Positions 47,616 to 58,998 are shown, counted from the stretch's first letter. The stretch: 64,000 bases of DNA from Xenopus tropicalis (GCF_000004195.4 NC_030678.2:156653547-156717546); one strand, 5' to 3'. Notes: a model not told the origin generated them from the letters alone. Translations and numbers: made by a program.

Positions 47616-48002
47616 AGAGGTCCCCATACACTATAAGATCCGCTCGCTTGGCAATGTCGCCAAGCGAGCGGATCTTCACCCGATATCCCCACCTACGGGT
47701 GGGTGAAATCGCGTAGCAAGTAGCTAAAAAAAAAAATTATCTGATCGTTTGGCCCTGGGGCCAAACAATCAAATTACGTTTGCAGCCATGGGGCAGTCGG
47801 TTCGGGGACCGCATCAACGAGCCGATGCGGTCCCCGATCTGACTGGATTTTCTAACCTGGCCGATCGATATCTGGCCAATTTCAGGCCAGATATCGGTTG
47901 GCCAGGCCGCTCGGTTCTGCCCATACACGGGCCGATTAGCTGCTGAATCGGTCCAAGGGACCCATATCGGCAGCTACTATCGGCCCGTGTATGGGGACCT
48001 TA
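47616..48002. mobile_element. MITE, GGTCCCCATACAC family, complete, four internal hairpins
   Basis: It starts 'agaggtccccatacactata' and ends 'gtgtatggggaccttaa'. Internal stems: 47636-47652 with 47659-47675 (17 bp, 6-nt loop); 47743-47755 with 47758-47770 (13 bp, one mismatch); 47802-47815 with 47824-47837 (14 bp); 47866-47877 with 47885-47896 (12 bp). Confidence 0.93.
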
Positions 48003-48834
48003 AGCCATGTCATCTAGTTCTGTCTATAGCAGGTTTCTAGCAAACGATTTGCAACAAGAACTGTCTGCACGCAACTTTCCTCTCACTCAATTGACTCAAC
48101 TGCGGTGACTGCAAACAAGCAGAATTATGGGTAAAAACAAGCATGACAGTTCCGATCCTACTTGATCACTGGCACACTTTCAGCTCCTTATAATAATAAA
48201 CTAAATATGAGTACAATTAGGCAACACAAATGCCCTGATCAAACCAATCAGATTCTTATATGGAAGTGTAGCCCTGTTCAGTTGCAGGTCAACTGATAGC
48301 CTGATACACAGGCAGTTTCTATTCCTGACCGAAGGATGATTAGTCACTCTGCAGGGGGGCCCACACATGCACTGATTGACGCTGACTACACTGCATGAAA
48401 TATCTGGATGTGTCGGACCAGTGTTAAATGCTTGTGGATACTTTACACTGACAGTGTTAGCAGTTCTGTACGTTGCAGACAAGGGTGTCCTATTGTTTCC
48501 AACAATAGAGTAAGAAAAATCTTAATAAACGCCATTAACAGGCTAAAGGAATAAGCAAACAAGGCCCGGCAGCTGTCAGACCCTCCATATGCATATTAGC
48601 CAGCGGGACATACACAACAACACAACACTCTTTAGGAAAGTGTTAGAGGTTAAATAGGAAAAACAAAGGAAAGATAATATCCCTTCTAGCCCAATCTTTT
48701 CCTATAAACTCAAGATTGAAACTAATTTTATCAGCTGATTTAGTTACACAGTAATAAAATACTAAATGGTGGGGACTTAAATCCATCATGTCCTGCCTTC
48801 CAAAGATCCCATCACTACTCACTCAGGGAAACAG
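48003..48834. other. No feature seen
   Basis: Unique-looking sequence. Confidence 0.4.
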
Positions 48835-48980
48835 GTCCAGACTGGGATTCAATCAAGCCCTGGCATTTCCAGTACTCTGTGACCCAAACTGCTCCCCCCA
48901 AGCCCAATAAATAGTGTCTATGGCATCTTACAGCCCCCCTGGCATTTGCTAAAATGTGCAGATTGCCAGTCCGGGCCTGG
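48835..48980 (-). repeat. Dispersed repeat, 'ggcctctgtgtac' family, inverted
   Basis: It has 'ggtccagactgggattcaat', 'caataaatagtgtctatggc' and 'agattgccagtccgggcctg', the reverse complement of 26880-27065. Confidence 0.72.
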
Positions 48981-49254
48981 GGGTAGGGCAATAACCAATA
49001 TAAGGGGTAAAGAGGGCCCTGCCCAGAAGATCTCCTTTAACCGCACACACGCAAAAGCCCTGCTGAAGCCGAAATTTTCTACCCATGCATGAGCATCACC
49101 TAATGCTTACTGTGCACGTGTGCAGGACTTCACCATGGGACTTCAAGGGATTTTGTAAAAATCAGGGAATGCTTTTGGGGGGACAAGAGACTAGGGGAAA
49201 GACATGAAAATAGTGTAACTCCCAAAAAAATAGGGGGGGTTGACAGCTCCGCTC
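48981..49254. other. No feature seen
   Basis: Unique-looking sequence. Confidence 0.4.
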
Positions 49255-49440
49255 ATTGTCGGACTGGGGTGTCAGGAACCCACCAGGGCTGCCGCCTGGA
49301 GGCCCCCCACCCCAGTTGCAAGCTCTGGCTACAACCCCCCCAATAACATATACTGCCCCCCCCGCTGGCACAGTTTATGGTGGGGGGAGCGGGCTGGGCC
49401 TGGGAGAACGGTCTATTAAGCCACTGTTACACACATGGCT
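49255..49440 (+). mobile_element. hAT-like MITE, 'cggactggggtgtc' family, partial
   Basis: It begins 'tgtcggactggggtgtcagg' and 'cccaccagggctgccgcctg', as in 3643-3918. The right end is missing. Confidence 0.6.
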
Positions 49441-49589
49441 GGGAAATGTAGTATCAGGCACAATGTTTGCCCAGTTACTGTTACCCTAAGCAATACATAA
49501 AATTTTTGCATTCATACAGCAGACCAGAATGCAACCTGCTGCTAGCCAGGGGGTCTGGTAGACATTTACAAGGAGTCTGTTCTCCTCTT

Positions 49590-50075
49590 ACCTGAGTGGG
49601 TTTCCCTGGGTACTATGATCTCCTCCCACTCTCCAAAAATGGCTCCTAATAAAACTGACCCTAGTGTGTGTGAATGTGATAGGGATAGATTGTAAGCTCC
49701 ACTGGGGCAGGGACTGATGGGAATGTGATAGGGACCTTAGATTGTAAGCTCCACTGGGGCAGGGGCTGATGGGAATGTGATAGGGACCTTAGATTGTAAG
49801 CTCCACTTTGGCAGGGACTGATGGGAATGTGATAGGGACCTTAGATTGTAAGCTCCACTGGGGCAGGGACTGATGGGAATGTGATAGGGACCTTAGAGTG
49901 TAAGCTCACTGGGGCAGGGACTGATGGGAAAGTGATAGGGACCATAGATTGTAAGCTCACTGGGGCAGGGACTGATGGGAATGTGACAGGGACCTTAGAT
50001 TGTAAGCTCCACTGGGGCAGGGACTGATGGGAATGTGATAGGGACCTTAGATTGTAAGCTCCACTGGGGCTGATG
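49590..50075 (-). repeat. L2-like LINE tail with a 52-bp tandem expansion, about 8 units
   Basis: The inverted L2 tail ('gggtttccctgggtactatg', 'aataaaactgaccctagtgt') runs into units of 'ttagattgtaagctccactg' plus 'gggcagggactgatgggaat' plus 'gtgatagggacc' (52 bp). The expanded unit is the L2-tail block itself. Confidence 0.9.
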
Positions 50076-50395
50076 TGACTCTCGTATAACCTTTGTAATA
50101 CTCTGCAGCAAATATTGGGGCTAAAGGAAAATAATACTGTGGTCTGAAAGATAGGATGTTATTTAAACCAGAATGCTGTCTAATTAGTTAATTAATTATT
50201 GCATATGGGCATTGAAAAAACTGCTTTATTAGGTGTATTGAATGTATTATCCAAAAATCTGTTATATGGAAAGCTCTAAAATATGGCGTTGCCATTTCCA
50301 GTTGAATAAAACTCTGGCTGAACCCTGTGCTTTTCTCCTTAGCCAGACAGGCCCCATGTGTACCCCTATTCTCATATAAATCTATATTTGTGTGT
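50076..50395. other. No feature seen
   Basis: AT-rich unique-looking sequence. Confidence 0.4.
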
Positions 50396-50401
50396 TTGTA
50401 G

Positions 50402-50544
50402 TGGGACTCCCCTAGGTGTAATCCTTGGATCCCATGGAGATGTAATGCAAGTAGGTATCAGGTTTCCCAGCTGCTCCCACCAATACTGGGGAGGATTAGC
50501 ATTTGTACCTGATGGGCAGCTGGTAGGTGTCTTGTGTTTGCATG
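50402..50544 (+). other. Possible exon bounded by tttgtag and GTAAGT
   Basis: An acceptor-like 'tgtgtttgtag' precedes 50402 and a perfect donor GTAAGT follows 50544; one frame is open across it. The translated piece resembles nothing I know, so it may be chance. Confidence 0.2.
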
Positions 50545-50639
50545 GTAAGTAGGAAACCTTACTGTTGGTATTACTTTCCCTTTAATCAATTGAGATGCAG
50601 TGCAGGTAGGATGGATGCAGAGCTGTCTGTATAGCAGAG

Positions 50640-51106
50640 CCCACCTGGAAGCCCCTCACAGTGGGGAGCGGCAGGGAAAGGAAGGAGACTTATTGATTGG
50701 CTGTGACTGGGGGGCCAATAACTTCTGCTTGTTCTCAGCCTGATGATCCGGGCCGGACTGTGAGGGTCTCTAATCTGACAGTTAGTGCTCCCCCCTCCCT
50801 GCTGTGGTGCCTCCGCCTCCCTCTCTACCCGGGAACACCCTCCCCCTCCCTCCTTTACTCAATTGCTCGGAGCTGCTGGCGCTGCCAGACTTGGGACTGT
50901 GCTGCTTCCCGGCGCTCTCTCGGATTATCCTCTGCTTCTTCCCTCCATTGGACCGGTACAGAACCAGGATTTACACAGGTGGATTTAGTTCTGTTTATCC
51001 GGACAATGTGTCTCAGGGACCCGGCTCACAGTGAGCCGCCTGCAGCCTTGGAACGGAACCGGTACCGGGACTTTGTGTAGTGAGCTGCCTGTGAGCACTA
51101 GAACAG
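50640..51106 (+). promoter_or_regulatory. Candidate promoter and untranslated first exon of the downstream Rho-GEF gene
   Basis: This block is richer in GC and CpG than its AT-rich surroundings. It holds an inverted CCAAT-type motif (gattggctg near 50694), long C/T tracts and two possible donors: acag|gtggat (GT at 50979) and acag|gtacagt (GT at 51107). No long conserved frame is seen; the short frames through it overlap and resemble no protein I know. It lies about 4.9 kb upstream of the coding exon on the same strand. The assignment is inference; a second CpG-containing block at 52440-52640 is an alternative promoter. Confidence 0.4.
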
Positions 51107-51109
51107 GTA

Positions 51110-52130
51110 CAGTAACTGCTCAATGCAGCCCCGTATAGCCTGCTATACCTGATAAGCTAGCAATCCATTGCTCCCCTATCCATAGCCCTGTATATAGCCT
51201 GCTATACCTGATAAGCTAGCAATCCATTGCTCCCCTATCCATAGCCCTGTATATAGCCTGCTGTACCTGATAAACTAGCAATCCATTGCTCCCCTATCCA
51301 TAGCCCTGTATACCTGTGTGCTGTACCTGATAAGCTAGCAATCCATTGCTCCCCTATCCCTAGCCCTGTATATAGCCTGCTGTACCTGATAAGCTAGCAA
51401 CCCATTGCTCCCCTATCCATAGCCCTGTATACCTGTGTGCTGTACCAGATAAGCTAGCAATCCATTGCTCCCCTATCCATAGCCCTGTATATAGCCTGCT
51501 GTACCAGATAAGCTAGCAATCCATTGCTCCCCTATCCATAGCCCTGTATACCTGTGTGCTGTACCTGATAAGCTAGCAATCCATTGCTCCCCTATCCCTA
51601 GCCCTGTATATAGCCTGCTGTACCTGATAAGCTAGCAACCCATTGCTCCCCTATCCATAGCCCTGTATACCTGTGTGCTGTACCAGATAAACTAGCAATC
51701 CATTGCTCCCCTATCCATAGCCCTGTATATAGCCTGCTATACCAGATAAGATAGCAACCCATTGCTCCCCTATCCATAGCCCTGTATACCTGTGTGCTGT
51801 ACCTGATAAACTAGCAATCCATTGCTCCTCTGTCCCTAGCCCTGTATACCTGTGTGCTGTACCAGATAAACTAGCAATCCATTGCTCCCCTATCCATAGC
51901 CCTGTATACCTGTGTGCTGTACCAGATAAGCTAGCAATCCATTGCTCCCCTATCCATAGCCCTGTATACCTGTGTGCTGTACCAGATAAGCTAGCAATCC
52001 ATTGCTCCTCTGTCCCTAGCCCTGTATACCTGTGTGCTGTACCAGATAAGCTAGCAATCCATTGCTCCTCTGTCCCTAGCCCTGTATACCTGTGTGCTGT
52101 ACCAGATAAACTAGCAATCCATTGCATCTC
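51110..52130. repeat. 60-bp minisatellite, about 17 copies, in presumed intron 1
   Basis: The 60-bp unit contains 'gataagctagcaatccattg', 'ctcccctatccatagccctg' and either 'tatacctgtgtgc' or 'tatatagcctgc'. Units alternate between these two last variants, suggesting higher-order expansion of unit pairs. Because 60 is a multiple of 3, frames stay open across the array (for example 138 codons on the minus strand), but this is not a gene. Confidence 0.93.
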
Positions 52131-52439
52131 TACCTTACACCCTATTGCATCCCCCTACCTACTGGTGTGCTGGAGTGGGTACACTACAAATGTGCCTTAC
52201 AGGCAGTGTAGCAGGTGAGCTTACACTCCAGTGCACCCAATAAACAATGCTGCTCTCCTCTGTATCCAGATAAGATAACAGTCCTGCACTAAAGTGAGGG
52301 GAGGGATTCCCAGGCAGTCAGACTGGGATATATATGTAGGCAAAATAACAATGTAGTTTTGCCTGCTAGTAAATGGCTCCAGTGTAGCACATTACGGAGG
52401 TGATTGGGAGTTATAGGTAGGGCTGTGTGACCTATCACA

Positions 52440-52640
52440 GAATTGCTGCCTGTATCTCCAGCAGGGTGAGAGGAGCTGGCAGGGACACTGGGTGCTGCCA
52501 TTACACCTGTTACCGGGAGCTCTCTGCTGGCGGATCAGGAAGCGTGCATAGTGCGGCGCTTACTCTCCAGCACCCAGGGTGTCATAGGGTTAAGCAGCTC
52601 CTAGAACAGAGAGGAGAGTTGCCATGCTGGTCAGTGCTGG
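52440..52640. promoter_or_regulatory. Short CpG-containing block, possible alternative promoter
   Basis: A cluster of CpGs (cggga, ggcggatc, agtgcggcgctt) sits in AT-rich surroundings in presumed intron 1. No TATA or clear exon is visible. The call is weak and based on composition. Confidence 0.2.
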
Positions 52641-55269
52641 GAGTTGCCGTTGTTAAATAACAGTGGGAAAGGCTGCCGGATTGGAATCTCTGCCCATAGT
52701 TAGTGAGTTCAACATGTTGCTGGCCCATCTAGCTCACACTCTACACAGCTTCCAGCCCTGAGTATGTTCCCCTTGTTCCAATGGATCTACTTGAGCTGAA
52801 AGAATGAATAGATGAGAAGGAGCAGCGGGCCCTTCTGATTTGGGGACGGGATTACTGCGCACAACAGGGCACTTGATAGGGAGCAGCCAGGGAATTAGGC
52901 TTTTAAGCCTGGGAAGACTTGTTATCCAAAGCATTGAAGTGTGTGCCGGCCACCCCCTGCTAATCTCCGTGCATCTTCCCAGCTTCTCTGGTTGCTAAGG
53001 GGCTTCACTTCCTGTTTGTCCTTCCCAAATTCCCATGCTTAGCCCAGAAACCAGCCGGGGCCAGACAAAGGCTTTCCCAGCCTGAAAGGCTTTTGTGCTG
53101 GGTACTGGCCCTTATTAGCATGAAAGTGAGGGGTTTCTAGCCCACAAACATGCAAATGACCCATCTGATGGCACTTCAACGTGGGGCGCCCAGTGCTTCT
53201 CAGCCCACAACCACTGCCAACACTCTGAGATTTTATCCCTTTAATTAGTTTAAGAATCACCAATACAAGAAACTATTTTGCCCAAAATTCCCCCAGACTT
53301 TCTAAGGATAAGCTGCTTGCCTGAACTGTTGAACAGATCTACTGTACCAAGTCGTTCAAAATTCCTGTATAAGATTATATGTGGTCATATATAAGGACTG
53401 ATGTTCCCCCTACTGTAAGATATAAGGATTTTAGAGTAGGTTACCAAGGCCTTCCATAACAATATAAAGGCACATAGCCCAGATGCGATACTAGGAAAAA
53501 GTATAAGCTTTGCTTGCTTGGGAAAGCATTGGACAAGCAGCGGGGGCCCCTTGGGGGTGTGGGGGCCCCTGGAACAGTAGCCCCAGTGGACCCCATACAC
53601 CCCAGTCCAGTGCTGACTTCATCATTCATCATCTTTGTATTTTACAGCAGGGTATATTATTTTCTCTAAATGCACAAAAAGCACAGTCGTGACAGAAGTA
53701 AATTATTATAATGATGACAGTACTATGCACCATTTATTAGGGTATATTTTACAGGTTATTTGTGACTCTTGCTTATTATAAGGGTAAAAGATGTCAGAAA
53801 AGAAGTCTGTGTCCTTATAAAGGCAAAAGGCGGCAGCCCAGATGGCGGTAAAATATCCTGATCCCAGTATATACATCAGGGATTTCCAACCTGTGGTCCT
53901 CACCCCTCTCCCCTGGGGCTGCATTGATAGGGTTCCCTTTTCTCTAGCTCTACTTCTACCTCTGATTTACAGCTACAGTTTTTAGCATCTCAAGATGAGT
54001 GGAGGGGAGCAGCCAAGCCAGACATGAGTTATAAAGGTGTAGGGTAGGAGGCCATTGCCATAGCTAATATCATATGCATGATGAAGGTGAGAGTCTTGCC
54101 TCAGGTGGCAGTGAGCGGCCAGTTACCCGGGGCAGCAAAAAGCCACCTCTGGCATCTTTGGACCGACTTTTCATATTTTAAACTAAATGGTTTTTAGACC
54201 CTTCCGACACTAAAGTTGTAAGCGCAGAGTGGGAGAGAGGGGGTGGCCCCAGGATCACCACTGTATTCTGGGCTTCTGAAAGACCAAGTCCTAAGGCTAC
54301 ACCCTGGCTTTCTACCAAGGCAACAGTGTTGTAGTCAGTTGAGTTGGGTCTTCTAGGATACAGCATTCCCTAACATTCGAAATGTCCATAGGAATGTGTG
54401 TGTGTCAACTAAAAACATCTGTGCTGCTTATTCTTATGGGGAATCCGTACCCAACACCTCCTAGTGACTTTGCCCTATGAAACTACAGTTAGGCGACCTG
54501 CAGAGGTTTCCTTCCCACAAACCGGGTGCCCATGCGAGATATGTGCTGTTTATGGAAGTGACTGTGGGCAGAGCAATGCTTCATCCAAGAACAATTGAGA
54601 TTTTTGTTGTGGTTAGTGTGTGCCGAGGCTCGGTGCGTTGCCAGCGGTGCTTAATTCAGGCTTGGGAACATTACCTGGCAACGGCTGTAACTGATTAACA
54701 GCTCCTGATTGGGAAATAAATCAGGCTCCTGTTATTGTACCTCCTGCCCCGGTGTGAGCTCTGAGCGTGTAGTTAAATCTCTGTGCGTTTACCTTGGGTC
54801 CTGGCTGCCTCGATTTGCATTCTGGTCTATTAATCAGCCAAGCTGTAGGGTAATCTTGCTGGCCTACAAACAGAGCACCTTTCATTGAAAAATATCTGGA
54901 AATGTTGTGTTTTGAATTCTCTCCCACCCAGCGAAACAGTTTGGCTTCACCCACTTTAAAAATATCCTCTCTAAAAATACCCTGCCCGGCTTCATGCGTT
55001 CTTTCATATAAGCAGCGCACAAGGCATTTATGTTTTGCTTATTTAGCCAAGACGGGCTCGACTGCTGTCTTGTTTGTATTATAATTTCATGTGGAAGTTG
55101 AATAGACATAGTACATATTTTTTCAGCTTGTAAAAGGAAATCTAAAAAAGCCTAAAACTGAACATGGCTAGAAAAGTTGTATTTTATATGCTGAAATTAC
55201 TGTATGATGCCAGAAGTTTAGCAGCCCTATAACCGTAATAATAGAGGTCTTCAAAGTTGAGCTTGCCAA

Positions 55270-55656
55270 CCTGTTAGGCCACCTTTTGAGTGTCAGGGAC
55301 ACTGCACATGCTCAGTGTGTTCTGGGCAGCTGTTAAGAAGCTAAGCTTAGGGGCTTTGATAAATCATCAAGCAGATAATAGGTTTGGCTGCCATATAAGC
55401 TGACGATACAGGGCTGGTTATTGCATTTTGCTGCAGAATACAATGCAACATTCTATGTATACAGGATACTATTAGTCAATCCCTAAGCTCAGGAAACTGA
55501 AAGCAGCACAAAGCATGTGCAGTGAATTGGCAGAAAAGAAGATGGGGAGCTACTGGGAGCATCTTTGGAGGTGATGATCTTCTCTACTAAAAGGGTCCCC
55601 GGCCAAATAAAGAAACCCAGAACGCATGTAGCATGTACGCCGTAGTTCTCCTTTAA
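55270..55656 (-). mobile_element. T2-like MITE, 5'-truncated
   Basis: The right end 'gtagttctcctttaa' is the inverted form of the TTAAAGGAGAACTA end. The body shares 'agcagcacaaagcatgtgca' and 'tcttctctactaaa' with the complete copy at 62877-63364. The far end is not recognisable. Confidence 0.7.
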
Positions 55657-55979
55657 TTGCTCCTCTCCATACAAGTTACCTTTTTATGTTGTTAAATGAC
55701 CCCACATAAATTCCTCTTTGGAATCCCCCCAACTTCAGAGTCATAACAAAAAAGATAAAAGCAGTCAAGTGTGGTTAGAACAATAAAACTGTCACACTAA
55801 GACTAGACTCAGTGATAGATGCCGGCGACTTGAAAAAGGCGTTCTTTTTACATTTTGCTGTGCCTTAAAAAACATTATCTTCTGTATGGGATGTCCAGCT
55901 TCTATTAAAGATGCCTCTAGTTGAAGCCTTAACAGCAAACTCAACAAAAGCTCACTGCTCACTCACTTTGTTTTACAGG

Positions 55980-56134
55980 GGCAAGCAGAAGAGTGACCTA
56001 TGGAGTTCCATGGACAATAGATGTAAAAACGAGGCACAAAGAAGGTCCAGCCAATGACAGCCGGGATCCCAAGACAATCGGTTGATGCAGCTCATTGTTT
56101 CTGAATCTGAGGTCGCCCCTACCCCGATGCTCAC
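55980..56134 (+). other. spata13: 5' untranslated part of the large exon
   Basis: This segment lies between the acceptor (cag before 55980) and the chosen ATG at 56135. It carries small upstream ATGs (for example near 56084 and 56126) and an in-frame TGA at 56108-56110, which rules out extension of the main frame further upstream within this exon. Confidence 0.55.
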
Positions 56135-57718
56135 ATGGTTGAGAGTATGACGTCACTCTGTAATGGCTGTGAGAATGGCACAATAGCTAATTCTCAAGCT
56201 ATAGATAATGGCGACACAAGAACTTTAGCTGATGGCACTGGCCATGGTGGCGAATCCAGCACCAACAATGAAGATCTGCACGATGATAATCAGAACTCTT
56301 CTAAACTTGTCTACTTTTTTACCACCTCGAAACAACGGACCAACCTGAATAATGAACGCCCCCGTTCCATGATGGCTGTGGGCAACTCGTCGACCTGGAA
56401 TGCTTTGTCTTCCTTGAGAAAGATGGGCTCCTTCAAGAAATTGAAGTCATCCGTTCTGCAGGGAATCCAAGCGAAAGAAAATGCTAATATTATAAGTGAT
56501 AATGAAACAGATGTTCAGAAGTGTAAGCCCAGCAGAATGCCTTTATCAAAGTCTATGCAGGACGGATATAATTTGGCCGATGGGTTACAGTCTGATGGAT
56601 CAGATGCCGAGGAAACAGATAATGCCTTCTTGAGAAGTACTCATCGATCTCGCAGCATCCGGCGTGCCTATGGATCTGGCCGTATTAATTTATCAGATAC
56701 AGACAAAGCTTCTTCATCGCAGAGCCCACTCAGGCCCTTGTCACCAGTTCGCCAGGAGCACAGTAATTGTGAAATAATAGTGAAAGATTTAAAAGGCAGT
56801 CAGGTTATTTACAGGCGGAGTAAAAGTACGGACAATTTGAATTTCCTCAAAAAGAGTTCATTTAAGCGGAAATCTACCTCCAACTTAACAGACATTAAGT
56901 CCAACAGCGAGAAAGAGATAGTACAAAAGGCGCCACTAAGCACTCCAGATTCAGATAGAATGGACACGACTCCAGAAAGAAGGTCAAAGAGATGGAGAAG
57001 TCCTATTAGGGCAAAAGACTTTGACAGGGTATTGAAAATAATGAGCAATGTCACCGATGGGCATTGGAAAAGAGAGGGGAGTAGGTGCACATCTCCGGCC
57101 CCCGAGGAATCCCATAGAAGTAGGCCCAACAGTCGCTTGCATGACGATTACTCCAGAAGAGTGTCCAGCAGTGCTGACACTGAGAGACGGAAGTCCGCTA
57201 TTAGTGCTCCGTCCCCAGTTCCTTTGGTTGTATGTCGTCTTAGCTATACCGACTCCAACATGGATTATCCGGACTCTGAAACTCAAGTGAAATCTGCAGA
57301 GAGTAGACAGTGTTCTGGAAGCCTCTGTACGGAACCCTCTAATAAATCTGATACAAGCAGTAGCTTAAACCAGTTGGATAATGAGGTTTTCTATGCAGAC
57401 GGTGAGGAACCAAAACCTCACACTCCCTCTGCCACCGGTACCCCTGTCAGACCCACCGCTCCTAAGCCTCAGAGCCCCAGTATGGAACTGTACAAATCAG
57501 CCATTTCCATCCATTGCCAAAATCACAGCACTTTGTCACTGAGCTCAATGGAAAGTGATGAAAGAACCGAACCAACTGCCCCTAAGGTTGAGCGGAGCCC
57601 CCCGTCCTTTAAAGACTCCACAAAGCCAAGTTACTATGATGATGGCAATGAAGATAGTGGAATCAGCAGCCACTCTCAGCTGAGTCTCAATGCAGTCAGT
57701 GAAGAGAAACAAGAAGAG
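55980..57718 (+). CDS. spata13: Large 5' coding exon of an Asef-type Rho-GEF, probably spata13 (partial gene; coding part 56135-57718)
   Basis: Seen: a pyrimidine-rich stretch ending ttttacag precedes 55980. An in-frame TGA lies at 56108-56110, the first ATG is at 56135, and 528 codons run to a GTAAGA donor at 57719, so the exon ends in phase 0. Reading on gives only eight intronic codons before a stop. The start has C at -3 and G at +4; Met5 (56147, A at -3) is an alternative. The product is hydrophilic, Ser-rich and probably disordered, with no membrane segment or signal peptide. Marks: basic block RKMGSFKKLKSSVLQGIQ (95-112); basophilic-kinase-like sites RRSKST (227-232), RRSKRW (282-287) and RRKS (351-354); SP/TP sites; proline motifs RPTAPKPQSP (439-448) and TAPKVERSPP (481-490); DSGISS (507-512). 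Known: long SPATA13/Asef2 isoforms add roughly 600 residues of this style before the APC-binding, SH3, DH and PH region that activates Rac1/Cdc42. The gene name is from memory of that region; ARHGEF4 is the main alternative. No GEF domain lies in this window. Confidence 0.62.
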
Positions 57719-57724
57719 GTAAGA
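57719..57724 (+). other. Splice donor GTAAGA ending the large exon
   Basis: The sequence gaagag|GTAAGA fits a vertebrate donor. The protein style changes immediately afterwards, and the frame closes eight codons later. Confidence 0.7.
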
Positions 57725-58688
57725 ATAAGGGAAGGACCAGACTAAAAGCCAATCGGAAGCTTTTGTTTGTGTTGATTTTCAATGACACCTTTGTATAATT
57801 TCTACTGGTTTTATGATTTCTCTCCCAGATTATTAGAATGGGGTGTTGAAAGTGGAGGGCATGTAAATACTGCATCTTGTGCGCGCCTTCCCTGAACTGA
57901 AGTCACATGACTATGGTAATTGGTTCCTCCATGCAAACACAAAAAATATAATGTAACTTTTTCAGGAGTAAAGTACATATATTTTTCCTTAAAACGACAA
58001 TACTTTATAAAAAGCTACACATTGTTAAGTAGGTATCAGTAGAATATTTTCTGCTGGCAGTAACCCTTTAATTTCTGATCATGGTAAGGTTGGTAGTAGT
58101 AGTATTATTATTAGCCACAGCTGAGATTTTGTCAGCTCTTTAATGGAAAATTATTTCACATCATTCAAGTGGAATTGTATTATTCAGTTAATCTAAAGCA
58201 GGCATTTTGAATTTTTAGGGTGGGTGTGTAACAGTGCTACTATCCGCACACAATTTTTGTTTTGTGGAAATAAAGTATTGGAAATTGGATCACATACCAA
58301 GAAAGTGAGTGGCAATACATAACACAGCAAGAATTGTATAAGTGGAGGTGTAACTTTTGCTGTGCTGCTGCCCTCTTGTGCTCAGTGTAGGCAACAGGGA
58401 GAGCTGTATATGTTTTGGTGCTGTGTTCTTAGGAGCAGCTCTCTTGAATCTGAAGGCTAAATGTATTTTGTTTAAAAATACGTCCCTAAAAGGAAGATAT
58501 AGTTAATGTGAGATTAAAATGAACCTTTTCTGCATATTTGGATTTCTACATGTGAGCTAAAATTTTGGCTTTTTGCTAAAAAGTTGTTATGCATGGGCCC
58601 CTGCAGACGTACTCTTACTGGCATTGAACTTCAGTGTTTTGGTGTTGGCTCAGAGGTTTGCACTTGTGCTTCTGGGTGTGACACAAGC
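57725..58688. other. Presumed intron 2, no feature seen
   Basis: AT-rich sequence without convincing exons or repeats that I recognise. Confidence 0.4.
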
Positions 58689-58998
58689 ATGGTGCTGGGA
58701 CTCGGTGGCTGGGTATGGTGCTGGGAGTCGGTGGCTGGGTATGGTGCTGGGAGTCGGTGGCTGGGTATGGTGCTGGGAGTCGGTGGCTGGGTATGGTGCT
58801 GGGAGTCGGTGGCTGGGTATGGTGCTGGGAGTCGGTGGCTGGGTATGGTGCTGGGAGTCGGTGGCTGGGTATGGTGCTGGGAGTCGGTGTCTGGGTATGG
58901 TGCTGGGAGTCAGTGGCTGGGTATGGTGCTGGGAGTCGGTGGCTGGGTATGGTGCTGGGTATGGTGCTGGCAGTTGGCCGCTGGGTATGGTGCTGTCA
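58689..58998. repeat. 26-bp G-rich minisatellite, about 11 copies
   Basis: The unit is 'ggtggctgggtatggtgctg' followed by 'ggagtc', with a spacing of 26 bp between 'ggtgctggga' starts (58691, 58717 and so on). Late units degenerate near 58950-58998. Several frames stay open on both strands purely because the repeat lacks stops. The plus strand has many GG/GGG runs. Confidence 0.93.

Larger units (their letters stand above)
52131..55979. other. Presumed intron 1, mostly unique sequence
   Basis: No convincing exon is seen apart from the blocks listed separately. A fragment of the 'gactgggg...cccagtcc' hAT-like family lies at 53530-53620, and a T2-like MITE tail ends at 55656. The 54480-55110 stretch is repeat-free by eye and AT-rich with homeobox-like ATTA/TAAT motifs, and could be a conserved non-coding element. 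Confidence 0.45.

Noticed and set aside
51711..52127. 138-codon minus-strand frame with 20-residue repeats
   Set aside because: Product of the 60-bp minisatellite, whose length is a multiple of three.
56809..57286. Minus-strand frames of 100 and 106 codons
   Set aside because: Shadows of the large coding exon.
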